A stretch of 64,000 nt of DNA. Source: Macrocystis pyrifera. Lineage: Eukaryota; Sar; Phaeophyceae; Laminariales; Laminariaceae. The stretch lies in assembly GCA_031763025.1 (NCBI GenBank), contig JASSKH010000014.1, positions 14,065,974 through 14,129,973 on the forward strand. Reading direction: 5' to 3'. Below the pieces are notes generated by a model that worked only from the letters and a program-made list of their open reading frames with translations, did not search any database and was not told the origin of the DNA. Position numbers and translations under genes: made by a program. This document shows positions 22,904-34,860 of this stretch, piece after piece. The first letter of the stretch is position 1; each line of letters starts with the position of its first letter.

Positions 22904-23580
22904 TAATAATGATACCTGTTTCATAAAAAGTGGTGACATCCTTTTCACCAATATTTCCATGTACGTGAACCGTTTGCCCCGGGTGATCTATCGTGGTGAC
23001 TAATACCTAAACCTCGGATACTATCAACGTTGAGGACCACGAGTCGAGATCTCGGACGTGTGTGTATGGATCACTTGTTTCAAAATTAGCTTTTATATCA
23101 TCGAAACAACACGCAAACCAATTGAGCGCCTAGTGTTCGTAGTGTAGCGTAGTTAGGCACAATTGCACGAGGGATGAAAGGTATGGACATTGTCCAGCTC
23201 ATTGGGCGATAAAAAGCAAAACAGAAACCGTAGTAGGCAGAGGCCTATAATCATACGAGTTTTTTAGTGGCCCCGGACCTGAATGAAGACCATTGGGAGA
23301 AGAGGGGAGGACCAAGAAAAGCGAGACTATAAACGGGATAAATAGGGAAAAACGCACACTAGTGAATCAATAGAAGAGAAAGAAAAATGTAAGAGACTGC
23401 CCTGGATGTCGAGCAGCTAACGCCAGCCAATCCTATCAATACCTATTTTGGGTGTCACTACTGTTTTGTGAAGAGGAACAAATGCGCAACAATAAAAAGG
23501 GGAAAAATGGGAGAGACTGACCTGGAAGTCGAGCGGCCGCCCCAGCCCGATCCCATTGGTTTGAGTATCATTGTTTCCTG
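22904..23580. other. Stretch without a recognised gene
   Basis: A weak duplication is visible: AGAGACTGCCCTGGATGTCGAG at about 23392 and AGAGACTGACCTGGAAGTCG at about 23515. No coding frame is supported. Confidence 0.4.
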
Positions 23581-23685
23581 TTACGGGGGACCAGAGTAAA
23601 CAGGACCAAATATTGTTAGTAAAAAGGTATTTATATCTAGGCTTTCGTGTGTAACGTGGGTCCTATTTACTACGGTCCCCAGTAA
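23581..23685. mobile_element. Palindromic MITE, copy 3 of 5
   Basis: 105 bp. TTACGGGGGACCAGAG at the left and TACGGTCCCCAGTAA at the right are inverse complements with few differences. The interior GGACCAAATATTGTTAGTAA is the inverse orientation relative to copies 1 and 2. Confidence 0.9.
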
Positions 23686-24440
23686 TAAAAGTCTTCCATA
23701 GTCACCTTGGTGGCAGTTGATGGCCTTGTTTATGTTGTGGTGTTGTTTCACTGTTCGTTGTCTGTCATTTCCCTGGGTTTGTTTTTATCTTGTACTATAT
23801 TTCTGTTGTTTTTGAATGGCGTCGATATGTCGTGGTCCCGCGACCACAGCGCCTGAATCAAATACAGAAACGGAGGTAAAGTCAGAGTACTCCAGTAGGG
23901 ATGATGATAAACATCCATGAAGGTGCGACGCTCGTGATGCCTGGTACAATCTGCACCGTGCTTGCTCATCTAGGCAGTTGTATTGGTAATAAATACAAGG
24001 TCTCTCTTCGGGATGTGGGTGGCATGAAATCCGGGGGGTGTCGCAAGTTGAAAAGGGAGACGCAGGTAAAACACTTGAACCTTTTGTTATATGTCAAAAT
24101 GATCTCGGAGTAAAACGAGTCGAGGGCTACTGTGTTCCTAAACACGAAGAGCATTCGCCTATTATTAATAGTCTTCGATGCTCTCGCGTTTCTTGGCGTA
24201 TCGGAGGCATGGACTACAGTGTTGCTCAGAGGAACGCGTAGCCCTCAGAAGGAAATTGACGGGATTTTTGTAACATACTGGTATTTATCGCCTGGGTGGG
24301 ATCTGTATCATCGATATTTATATGTGTGAACCTTGATGATCTGAACACCCCTACCGGGTAGAGTCTACACCATTTGCACGAACTACTCATATTAATCGAT
24401 CATACATGCACCGTGATAAACCATTGAATAGCTTTGCGTG
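23686..24440. other. Stretch without a recognised gene
   Basis: Short open frames only (up to 73 codons). GTGGTCCCGCGACCAC at about 23833 is a near palindrome. No family is recognised. Confidence 0.4.
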
Positions 24441-25975
24441 GGTGGGTCTGCATGATCTGAAGGATCTGCAAGATATGAAGGATTTGTATAATGTAGATAT
24501 GTATCACCTTTTTTTTTGGCGGTGAGATCTGCTTGCCAAGTGAGATGATCTAAGTGCCATGTGTGATTGATGTGGAGGATCTATCTGCATGATCTGAAGG
24601 ACTAGTTGTCTACACACTCTAACTAGTTTGCCTGGGGAGACATGTACGCTCCGTACCATTTGCGATTGTGTGCCAGGTGGAGTCTGGTTGATCTCAATGA
24701 TATTCACCTGTTTCGCCTGAAGGAGGTCTGTGTGGTTATAATTTTTAGAACAGGTAGATGTGTACCTGAGTAGAATCTGTGTGATCTGTACAATCAATAC
24801 ATTTCCACCGGGATGGGATTTCGCCAATCTCCCTGATCTGTACAGCTTGAGCGAGATAGGGTATGTACGACCAGCGTGATATTCATGTTTATCGGTAGGT
24901 GTCATTGATCTGCAGGATGTGTATGATCTGCACGATCCGTGTGATCTACCTCAGTGGAATCTGCGTGATCTGTATAATCTGTACGTCATAACCGGGATGC
25001 GGTCCATACCATTTGCAGGATCTGTATGATCTGGAGGATATGTATAATCTGGATACTGCACACTTGTTTTCAGCATGTTTAGCCGGGATGGGGTCTGTAT
25101 GAGGTAGACATTGCACACGTGTGTACCTGAGTGGGAACTTGCAGGATTTCTTGATGGTCTGAAGGATCTGTAAATTCTGAATACTTCACACTTGTTCAAA
25201 TCATGATTAGCCGAGATGGGGTCTGTATGAGGTGGATATTTCACACGTTTGTACCTAAGTGGGAACTTCATCTGTGTGGTCTGTATCTATGGGTAATCTG
25301 CAGGATCTGTATTGTCTACCGGAGTGGAATCTGTTGTGATCTGTATTATCCGTTCATCTTCACCGGGATGGGGTCTGTTTGATCTACATGATCTGCACAT
25401 GTTTATCGGTGGGTTTGAATGACCTGCGGGAATCGGTGCAGGAGCTGTAATATTTGGCAGATGTGATTTGGCAGATGTGTGTACCTGAAAGGGATATTGA
25501 TATACGTGATCTATACGTATTTAACGGGTGTTATCTGTAAGATGAGGTAGATATTTCACACGTGTGTACCTGAGTAGGAACTTGTAGGATTTCTGTATGA
25601 TCTGCGTGGTTTGTAAATCTGGATACTTCATAATTGTTTGCATCATGTTCAGGCGGGATGTGGTCCGTATGAGGTAGACATTCACACGTGTGTACATGAG
25701 TGAGAACTTGATCTGTGTGATCTGTACATATGTGTGATCTGCAGGATCTGTATAACCTACCTGAGTGAAATATATGTGATCTATATGATATGTTCGTCTT
25801 GATCGGGATGGGGTCTGCACGATGTGCATGATCTGCACATATTTATCGGTGGCTTTGCCGGATCTGTATGATCCGTAGGATCTGTAATATTTGGCAGGTG
25901 TGTACCTGATTTAGATCTTGGTCTGTGTGATCTGTACATCTTCACCGGGTGGGATCTGCATGAGCTGCACGTGTT
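24440..25975. repeat. 9-bp-based GATCTGTAT array with a longer superimposed period
   Basis: Words GATCTGTAT, GATCTGCAG and GATCTGAAG follow each other at a 9-bp step through most of the block. A longer unit is superimposed: GCCGGGATGGGGTCTGTATG, then TTCACACGTGTGTACCTGAG, then GGGAACTTG, seen near 25081, 25209 (128 bp apart), 25540 and 25655. Open frames give a three-residue peptide repeat and have no gene support. Confidence 0.85.
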
Positions 25976-26079
25976 TCGTCGGGAAAATCAAAGAATCAAT
26001 CAAGACGAATTAAACTCGAAAATGAGTTCATGGACAACCTTGTACACGCGCAACGCAACACCCGGTACAAAATATACTG

Positions 26080-26485
26080 TCACACGTAATATCCAGGGTG
26101 TTGATAAAAACATCAGTCGCATGGACACAAGAAAAACGAACAGTAGCAGCAAGCAAAGCAACCAGCTTGATCACAGACAAGCGTAGAATCGACTACACCC
26201 CGAGGAAACATAGCTGTGGCTACTAGCAACCACCTCCAGGTTGATCACAAGCAACTCTGGACTTGCTTGCAAACGAACGGCGCGTCATGATCACACGGGA
26301 TCATGGCGTTTATTTGGCTACAGGTAAACATGAGTGTGATCATTAGCAACCGTTTCCATCTTGATCACAAGAAAGCGTAGAGTTAGTAGCAAAGAGCAGG
26401 CATGCCATGATCACACGGAAATTAATTGTAGGCTTTGTTTACCATGGGTAAACGTGAATGTAGTCTGTAGCAAACGCCACTCAGA
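26080..26485 (+). repeat. Left arm of a long inverted repeat
   Basis: About 400 bp made of related ~120-bp units (TTGATCACAAGCAACTCTGG, CATGATCACACGGGATCATG, CTAGCAACCACCTCCAGG). Its inverse complement lies at 30055-30450 with the units in the same order and nearly the same unequal spacing (about 76 and 120 bp here, 78 and 125 bp there). The two arms are therefore one block duplicated in inversion, not two independent arrays. Confidence 0.85.
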
Positions 26486-27611
26486 CTGATTGTTGTCCCC
26501 GAGAAAGTATCTTTAACGAGATCGGAGGCAACCACAGGGTTGAGTTGAGTTGCCTCTGATAGTGAGTAAACAAGCGTTCGACCACGACGAAACACTCGAT
26601 GATCTTATTTTACAACGGAGCTGAACCTGCATCCAGGGCTACTTATTTTTCGTTATGGTTATTCACGAGTTCCATGGCACAAAAAGTAGTTCCCTCCGCC
26701 GACTTGCAGCCTGCTGTTATATAGCTCGAGCATCCATCCTTTGAAATAACCCAGAAGAGCGGCGGTTATAAGTAGACAACGTGAGCGTATTGCACCCGAA
26801 ACTGGCGATCCATGGAGTAGGCCGATCAGGCGGCATATTACAGTTAGTTCTGCATGAGCATCGGGCATACCAGGTTCATGCATTCAATGTACGTATAAAT
26901 ACGATTACAGTTCCGATGGGCGTCCGACATCTATGACCGTCAAACAGTCGCCATTGATATACATCAACGGTCCTTGAGTTATATACTGTACATAAAGTGC
27001 ACTCCTGCTGTATATATTATTACTTTGTACCAAATGGCCGTTTCTTTCCGGAATAGTTCGCCTTCCTCGTTTCGCCGCGGGTCTTTTCTCGTGCGTCCTG
27101 CTGCGGGGCCCGCAGGGGGGCGGCGTGGACAGTACGGTGCAAGCGGTGGCTCCTGCCGGGCTCCGTGGCACATGCTCTAGATGATCGAAGTCACGTGACC
27201 CAGCATGCAAGTCAGGAAATGGGGCCCCACCTCCGAAAAGCGATCTAGGGGCTTGGAAACCTACCCGGATCTTCGTATTTGTATATAGTTGCAAATATCT
27301 TATTCCTCTAGCTTCTTGCTGCAACTGTTGTGTCTTAACCCCCCCCCCAGAGAGCATTGGAACGAACCGAATGGAATATTATTTGCTGCATGAATTTATG
27401 CTGATTGGTTGTGGGAAACGAATAAGTTCAGTGCAGCCCGAGAAAAACTGTATATCTAGGAAGAGGAAGAAGTGTTGCACCCCTTTTTCTTGTTTGGGAG
27501 GACCGAACGGCCCCGACCGAACGGGAACATATAGGATCTTATTTGATGTAAATGAACACCGCCGAAGATCGATGTGGACACCAATGTGCTCTGGCATGTG
27601 CAAAAGATACA
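26486..27611. other. Stretch without a recognised gene
   Basis: Sequence between the left arm and the hAT-like element. It includes a C run (CCCCCCCCC at about 27342). No open frame resembles a known protein. Confidence 0.4.
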
Positions 27612-27619
27612 GTTCGTAC

Positions 27620-28978
27620 TAGTGTTGGATATCGTACCGAAACTTTCGATATATCGTTCGATCTACATATTTTTTCACCGAACCGAAAAAAGTTCGGTAT
27701 TTCGATATATATATATATATATATATTACTGTCGATGCCCTCGTGCTTTTGGACGGTTCGCACGGATTGGCATGGTCAAGCGGAATCTCACAGGAGGCGC
27801 TCGGCAGGATGGACAAGTGATTTTTTGTTTTTTATATGGCGGCGACGATTGGGTTCGTGAGTACGTATACAAGGTCTTTCGAATAGCATTGTGCGGCAAT
27901 ATGTACATTTTGTGTTGAGCTGTGGTTGTCGTTGCGCCCTGGTACTTGACAGCTACACATCTTCTACCAACAGTACGGGGGGGCATAGTAAATAGGACCA
28001 AATATTGTTAGAAAAAATAGGTAAATGTATAGGTTTTTATGTGTACCGTTGTCCTATTCACTATGTATGCCCCCCCGCAATAATAATACAGCATAATAAA
28101 CCTGATCAGGTGTAACATTTCTTTCTTCATGTACGTGTTAGTACACAATACACAATAATACCCCGGTATACCTGGTAGCCAATACCTGTCTTCCTTTTTG
28201 TTTTTTGTCTATGAGTCTCTTTTGTGCTTCCCTGGTGTTCTTAGTAGCGGAGTACGTATGTTTGTCTTTTCGTTCTTATCTCTGTGTTCTACACCCCTTG
28301 CGTAGTGTGCGAGCCTGCAATCTGCAAAAATATGTGCGTTCACTCGTATGTCGCCTTTCTTGAATTCTTGCTTTCTTGCCTGAATTGAACTTTTTTTATC
28401 TCTCGTCCCTTTCGATTTTAGGTTTTTCCCCCCGATTTTGATTTCGATTTTTCGACGTCGATTTTTTTTTTTATCCTGTCCATTTCTTCTGGGTAGTATG
28501 TGGTCTTCTTGGTTCTCTACTGTGGCGACTTGTACAGCCTACCGTATGTATCTGATACGTACGTGCGCGGACCTCACTTTTATTTTTGTCTGAGGTGTAC
28601 ATGTGCTTGAGTTATCATGTGTACTATTCTTTGGTTGTTTTATTTTTACCGAGGTATTTCTTCCACTCCAGAGTTATGGGAGCTTGTCTGCATTGTATTA
28701 TGGCGATGAGTTAATGCGAGAATAACAACCTGGAATACGTTGATTCTGGGAACCCTCTGCTGGTGTTGTATTCACTTGTATTACGGGTCCTCGTGGTGAT
28801 GACGCGCCCCAAAAATAAACAAAAAGGGCCTTTTGCGCCGGTTTTCGCCTCCATTATCGTTGTCGTTATTGTTGTCGACTTTCCCGGATTATCGGTACGA
28901 TAACGATGTCGTTATCGTTATCGAAGTTGTTCTGGCCTTATCGTACCGAAACGTTCATGGTTTCGATATCCAACACTA
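27620..28978. mobile_element. Non-autonomous hAT-like element
   Basis: The left end TAGTGTTGGATATCG and right end CGATATCCAACACTA are inverse complements, and TCGTACCGAAAC recurs subterminally. TAGTGTTGG-type ends fit hAT TIRs. GTTCGTAC (8 bp, the hAT target size) flanks the left end directly (27612-27619) and recurs at 28985-28992, six bases beyond the right end. The interior is AT-rich, has (AT)n at 27705-27726, no transposase frame, and a nested MITE at 27974-28080. The 6-bp offset TTAATA could be a later insertion or mean the true right end is slightly different. Confidence 0.75.
27974..28080. mobile_element. Palindromic MITE, copy 4 of 5, nested in the hAT-like element
   Basis: The ends TACGGGGGGGCATAG and CTATGTATGCCCCCCCGCAA are inverse complements apart from small changes. 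The interior GGACCAAATATTGTTAGAAA is in the orientation of copy 3. The G runs are one or two bases longer than in other copies. It is younger than its host element. Confidence 0.88.
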
Positions 28979-29149
28979 TTAATAGTTCGTACTGATCCGG
29001 CTGGCGAGGCCCAGGATTCTGCATGGACTCAAACACAACATTTTTTTTTCACAGGCACGGAACGAATTACCACGAACAGTCTCGTTCCGTTCCGCTCGTT
29101 CCCATGCTCTCTGGGGGCGGTTAAGACACACCCTGGAAACAGCATGCAG

Positions 29150-29540
29150 GAGTGGTGCTCGAGCTCATGCTGCTCGAGCTGCAGCAGTATAACGACAGCA
29201 ATAACAGGCATACGAGTGCTGGAGTCGAAATTTGCTCGAGTGTCGCCGGGTGCTGCTGCTCTGCTACTGAGTTCCCGTGTGCCCGTGGCTGCTTGGCCAT
29301 GTCGTGCTCGTGTTCGTCTCGTTCCCGTTGCGCTTGAACAATCTAGTGATCGTGGTCCCGCGTGTCTTTTTTTGTGCGGTGCAATATAGGCTTGGAAACC
29401 TAGCTGCTCGAGCAGTACGCAGAAGTACAAGAACAGCAACAACAAGCGCACGAGTGCTGCTCGAATTGTGTGTTGCTGCTGCTGCTGCTGCTGAGTGCTC
29501 CTGTGCTCGTGACTGCTTGGCCACAAGACGTGATAAAAGG
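29150..29540. repeat. CTG-rich tandem duplication
   Basis: Two copies about 242 bp apart share GCTGCTCGAG near the start, GCACGAGTGCTG-like sequence, a (CTG)n run and GTGCTCGTGACTGCTTGGCC at the end. The overlapping open frames on both strands (including a 177-codon minus-strand frame) are low-complexity shadows. Confidence 0.75.
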
Positions 29541-29689
29541 CTGACCCAATACGTACGTACATACCTTGTGACAGTTTTTTAGCATCTCGGTACGATTCAT
29601 CAGTTATTTATCGGATCTTTGCACCACGTATTGCGTCGCGTGTAATAGCCGAGTGTTCACTTGCCTTTTGTACAATGTGCCCGTGCCAC

Positions 29690-30045
29690 ACGGTTTGCTT
29701 ATTATTCTGCTACTACTCTTGTGCGTGCTGCCGCTACTGCTACACACAATCACGTTATAGCTGCTACTGTTGCTGGGACAGGGCTGCTTTTCTAGCTGCT
29801 ACGCTTCTTGCATTTTTGCCCGTGCCACGCGGTGGGTTATCCTGCTGCTCCTGTTGTTGTTGCTGCCGCTGCTGCTGCACACTGCTGCGCACAATCACGG
29901 TATAGCTGCTGCTACTACAACTACTACCACAGTTGAGGCTGGTGCTTTTTCTTGCTGCTACCCAAAGTATGTTTTTGTGTCACAGTGGTTGATCTTGGTG
30001 CTCGTGCTCATGATGCTGCTGCACACTGTCACGGTATAGCTACCG
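29690..30045. repeat. CTG-rich tandem triplication
   Basis: CACAATCACGTTATAGCTGC recurs, with small changes, near 29743, 29889 and 30020 (periods about 146 and 131 bp). Each copy also has GCCCGTGCCACACGGT-like sequence and runs of CTG. Confidence 0.75.
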
Positions 30046-30054
30046 CTGCTGTTG

Positions 30055-30450
30055 CTGGCGCATCAAGTAGTGAGCACACCTATGTGTTCCCATGGACAGC
30101 TTCAATATGTTATCTCGTGTGATTATCGCACGCCTGCGATATGCTATTCACTCTATGCTCGCTTTTGATCATGCTGGAGGCGGTCGCTAGTGATCACACC
30201 AATGTTTACCCTTAGGAGTCAGATAAAACGACATGACCCCGTGTGACCATGGCACGCCGGTTCCTTGCAATCGAGTCCAGTGTTGCTTGTGATCAAACTG
30301 GAGGTGTTTGCTGGTAGCCACAACAATGTTTTGCCGTGTTCCAGTCAAGTCCACGCTTTCTTTGTTTGTGATCAAGCCGGAGGCGTTCAAGTAGGTACCA
30401 CACCTATGGTTTCCGTGGTCCAATATTCTCCGTTGTCCCGTGTGATCATG
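30055..30450 (-). repeat. Right arm of the long inverted repeat
   Basis: The inverse complement of 26080-26485. TGTTGCTTGTGATCAAACTG (about 30280) matches the complement of the CAGGTTGATCACAAGCAAC block. Divergence is substantial but the match runs the full length. The interval between the arms is about 3.6 kb. Confidence 0.85.
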
Positions 30451-30890
30451 CCACACCTGTCCTTTGCTCGTCATGAGTTGGGTACATGTTCGTTTCCGCG
30501 TCAAGCGACTTCATGCTCATAAAACTAAATAATTTGGCTTGTGAGCATGCATGCTTGACGCTTGTTGGCGCCGGTGTATATATATGATATGTATACGTAT
30601 GTTTGTCAATTTTTCGTACTTTTAGCCAATTTTTCTCTTCGCACGAGCACTTTTCGACGAAACGACTAAGTACTCTGACACGAGAAACCCGGCCGGACAC
30701 ATTGGTCTAGGTCTCGGCACGATCTGTGCACTCTGAAGCTCGTTTCAGGCGCTCAGAGTTTTTTTTTTCCGGCGGGAGTGGACAAGACGATTTCCCTGGT
30801 TTCAGTACGAGAGGCCTTAGTTAGTACGTACGTATCTCTGAAATGTCGCATTTTTTTTGTCTTTTTCATGTGCTGCTGTAGTATGCACCA
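30451..30890. other. Stretch without a recognised gene
   Basis: No tandem structure and no supported frame. Confidence 0.4.
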
Positions 30891-31037
30891 GTAGTAGTAG
30901 TAGTAGCATATATTTCCTTCTGAATAATACTACTACAGACAATTCAATACAGCAGCAGACAATGCACAGCACAGTCAATTCAACACACCAGCAGAGCAGA
31001 GAGCCCCAGCTGCATACAACACTACAACCCTGCCGTT

Positions 31038-31075
<38 letters not shown>
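30891..31075. repeat. Triplet microsatellites (GTA)n and (CAG)n
   Basis: (GTA)5 at 30891-30906, and about eleven CAG units at 31038-31070 followed by TAGTAG. The minus strand reads the second as poly-alanine within a 227-codon frame (30817-31500) that shows no domain. Confidence 0.9.
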
Positions 31076-31076
<1 letters not shown>

Positions 31077-33000
31077 CACAATAGGCAGCCACGGGCACGT
31101 GTGGCAGGTCTACATGCACGTAGGTCTGCGCTGTATTGCTGTTACTAGCTGCTTTTCTGACCCTGATATCGATCATCCCGCAACAACACTCTCTATTACG
31201 CTGTGCGCGATCGTGCGACCGTACAACATGTTGGGGCTGTTGCACACAGCAGTGTGACTCTGGCAACGGACATCGACACCAGCAGCACAGAGAGCGTGCC
31301 GACTGCCAGCTAACTACTGTACAGCATGAACAGTCGGCAACACCATGCACGTGTGGTAGAGCCGCGCTGCACGGTGGTTGGTTAATCAGAGCCTGTCTGT
31401 GCTTGCTGTGTAAAGATGTCATATGAGACATAATTTTAGCCCATGACGGAAAGCATTTTTGCTCAAAGACATGCCTCGACTGACTCCAAAATACTACCAC
31501 TGCATGCTGTAGGTAGGTTTTTTTTTAGTATTGAACACTCGGCCCTACACCCTTGACAGTTCACGTTTTGCCTTGATTGACATGTCTGCCTGACATCTTT
31601 GGTGTGTGACGGCACAAATTGATTTCTACTGCTTCTGGCGTGCTCTTCTTCTGCTTTTTGTTGTAGATGGACAGCAGCAGCAGAGCAGCGGCAACACTGA
31701 AGCAGTGGTGCGATACTCGCAACAGCGGAGAGGCCAGCAGTCAGCAAGCATGTGCCTACGAGTAGTACCTGTGGCTCGTTGCTGTTGCCATGTTGCCTGC
31801 TACGCACCAGGCACACAGCTACTTGCTCGGCTTGCTGCAGTCTGCAGGCATTTTTTTTATATATTTATAGGCACCTAAGAAGTGGTCCAGGAATCGATTC
31901 CTGGCCCCAGTGTAAGCTCTCTCACACCAACAGTTATAAAACATGTCATGTACACTACTGATACGTCGTTCGCACAATTATTGTACGACGAAGCACTGAC
32001 TGATGTTTACCCTACCTTTGCGGCAGCTGAACACTACCAGGCTTTTCCTACAGCGAACAGAGTATTAATAGTAGTATAGCGGTGTGATTAGTACAGCTTG
32101 ATCAATCGAATGGGTACAGTATGGGCAAGCCTGAGATTCTTATTGGGGCGCCATGTTGAAACAACCTTGTCGTGAGCATACTATTAGTAGGCTATTCTTC
32201 AGGATTCAGTGTAGAGTTAACTACTGAGCCGTTTTTCTTGGCCAAATTTTCTTAGCGTTCTCCAAAAAGTGAGCATTATGTTCTTATTGGGCACTTTCTT
32301 TGTAGCAGGCCTGTACTGTAGCAGTATATACCCGTCCTACCGGTACCCTCTTTTATATTAACTACAAGTAATGATCCAACATTTTTTTCACAAACAGCAT
32401 TACAGCAGTTCTTCTGTCCTAAAAAATATGTGCGTGTGCTCTTCATAACATTAATAATGATGCGCGGGATGCGATTAGTTTTAAACAGGTGTGCAGGTAT
32501 TACATCCGAGTATTATTACTGTTTCGGTATTGCGCCACTCCCCTAGGCACTTCCCGGAGGGGAACCTTGTACATAATATGTTTGCATATGTTTTACCAGG
32601 TACGTGGTTAGATGCTCGAGGTTTGTGTGCTGCATTAGCCTTGCGGTCAAGAGATCGGGTTGATATTTTCATGAAGGAATCGTAGTAGTAATGTTCCTTG
32701 TGGCCAACGTACATTTGCTGATTTAGTCATCTGTGCAAGATTCGCGATCGACGCCGGCAGTTCTACGCGCTTCGGCAGACGGTATTGTCAGTTGCAGCAC
32801 CATCAATAATGCGTGGCTGGCATAGCCCCGAGGACCAGTATTGTGGTACCCATACCACACATTTTTCACCATACGGTATAGGGAATGTAGATTGAGAGGT
32901 CGAGTGTATGGCGCTCAAGGTAGCACACTGAACAAACCTTTACACTGAGACGTCCGGATTATATTTGACATACAATACCGCGTTACGCGCAGGAGTGACC
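31076..33000. other. Stretch without a recognised gene
   Basis: CAG/CTG-rich on the left, ordinary composition on the right. An 18-bp perfect palindrome lies at 31887-31904. Open frames on both strands reach 117 codons, but none has family resemblance. Confidence 0.4.
31887..31904. repeat. 18-bp perfect palindrome
   Basis: CCAGGAATCGATTCCTGG equals its own inverse complement. No tRNA or element end could be built around it. Confidence 0.9.
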
Positions 33001-34860
33001 CGCTAAATATGTATCACCTCAATTGTCGAGCACTGGTGTTCGTTGAGTACCGGCGCACACGCTTTATTGCTAGGTGACATACTCGCCAGGCCCACGGTTT
33101 CTATCTCTCTTTCACTCCTACACCCCTCCCCGTCTCTCCGCGCCGCCGAGGACGGATGTCGTGTTTTGTCGCGCTGCGTCGGTTGTTGTATCCGTGGCTG
33201 CGTTCTCTTGCCCCCCGCGTCGCTCCTGTCTCTCTCCCCTTCTGTAGTCCCTCCCTCCCTGTCCCCCATGAGCTCTTCCGTCTCCGGTGACCGATGAACA
33301 GGCACGGGCTTCTCTTGCGCCACGATCCCGCGCTTTTCTTGCCTTCCCGGCCTCTCCCTCTACGGCGCAAGATCCGGAATCCAGTGCGGCAGCACCTACA
33401 ACCTGCACACCGGAATTGATTGTCGCCAAAGAGGAAGGGGAGGGGGGGGATCCCTCACGAGAGGCACCAGACCCCTTCACGAAAGTTTCTTTGATTTGTC
33501 GGGGCCATGCGGTTTTTTGGGGAGGGGGTTTGGAGGATTTGTGAGATCCTCACGGGAACCAGTAGACTCACTTGCCGACAGTTGGCTCGAGCTCTTGGGG
33601 CCATGCGTTATTTTGGCGATGGTGTTTGGAAGCTGTTTCGGATTTGGGGAGGCGGACGCCAAGGGGGAGTCTAGTGGTGTTTCTTCCTGTGTAGCTTGTG
33701 GATGACCAGATTGTCTTATTTACAATGATTATTCCATATGGTTTGTGGATGTTGGTTTCAGTGGTTTGGGCGTGTTGTGCTATTGTGGTATGCCCCTCGT
33801 GTGGTTTTTTATTGATCCCCGCCGGACGTGGTGTGTTGTGTGAGGTATTTTCAGGTGGGTTCATCTGCGTTATTCCTTGAGGATGTTTGTGTGGATTGTA
33901 GATTATGTTGTGCGATTTCAGTTTATGGTTTCGTACTTTCGTGTGGATGTCGGATAGTTTTCCCGGCATGGGGAGTACATCGGTTTGGGGTGTTTGTTGT
34001 TATACGTTCCCCTGCGTAGCTTCGAAGATGTTTGTATTGGGTGGGTTTTGGATGTTTTATCTGACGCGGGGAGGACGGACGCTGGGGAGGGGGCCCTGTG
34101 GCATACATCACTGTGTTTCTTGGATGTCGTGTGTTCGAGGTGTTTTCCTCGCGTGGTTCGGGGGTGTTGTTTCTTTGTATAGTTTGGGGGAGTTGTGGTG
34201 TGCGTCCCTGTGGGGTTTGTGTGTTATCTTCCTCGGGGGCTATTGGAAGCGTTGTGTTCTGTAGTTCGTGGAAGGAATTGCATGCCTCCCGTGTGTTATC
34301 TTTCCTCGTGTATTGTTTCTGGATGTTTTCTGTTGGCGAGCTTTCGCTCTGTTACGTGGTTTGTTTTTTGCCTGGTGGTTTCTTCATTACTTTTTTTGGG
34401 TTGTTTGTTCCAAGGATTTTCCGTCCACGCGGAGGACGAACGCCGTTGGGTTGTCAAATCCCTTAAGAAGTTCTTTGCGTGAAATTGGTGGAGGTTTTGT
34501 CTGGCATACGGAGGGCAGGCGCTGCAGTGAGGATGTCATGGTGTGCCTCTCTGCGTGTCGCGAGTTGTAGTATATTCGTTTTCTTCGTTATTGGTCTCGT
34601 CTTTTTTAGTTTTATTTTGGAGATTAGGTATTTTATGATGGGTAATCGCTTGTTCTGACACAAGGACAACAGACGCCGGAGGGATGTCGTGGTGTGCCTG
34701 CCCGCGTGGTTTGTGTTGGTTTCGCGGAAGCGGTAGCATACCTCCCGGCGGTTTCTTATTATGTTGTCCTCTAGTGCGATCGTCGCCTGGGTCAAGAGTT
34801 AGAACTGCCGGGGAGCGGGAGGGGGGGTTGTTCCCTACCAGCAGCACTCAGTCGACATAC
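33001..34860. repeat. G/T-skewed zone with degenerate repeats
   Basis: From about 33500 the plus strand is strongly rich in G and T with few A or C. Diverged words recur: GGAGGACGGACGCTGGGGAG (about 34069), GGAGGACGAACGCCGTTGGG (34430), GGAGGGCAGGCGCTGCAGTG (34507), AGACGCCGGAGGGATGTCGT (34669), often with GATGTCGTGGTGTGCC. An old, decayed tandem family is likely. The many hydrophobic open frames reflect the skew. Confidence 0.55.

Noticed and set aside
29029-29562. 177-codon minus-strand frame
   Set aside because: Low-complexity CTG/CAG duplication read in one frame; other frames are equally open.
30817-31500. 227-codon minus-strand frame with poly-alanine
   Set aside because: It spans a CAG microsatellite and shows no domain; overlapping frames of similar length exist on the other strand.
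31880-31912. tRNA T arm at the CCAGGAATCGATTCCTGG palindrome
   Set aside because: The loop is not TTCRANY and no other arms form.
33700-34570. Hydrophobic, membrane-protein-like plus-strand frames
   Set aside because: The G/T skew makes Val, Leu, Phe, Cys and Trp codons abundant in all plus frames; no family resemblance.
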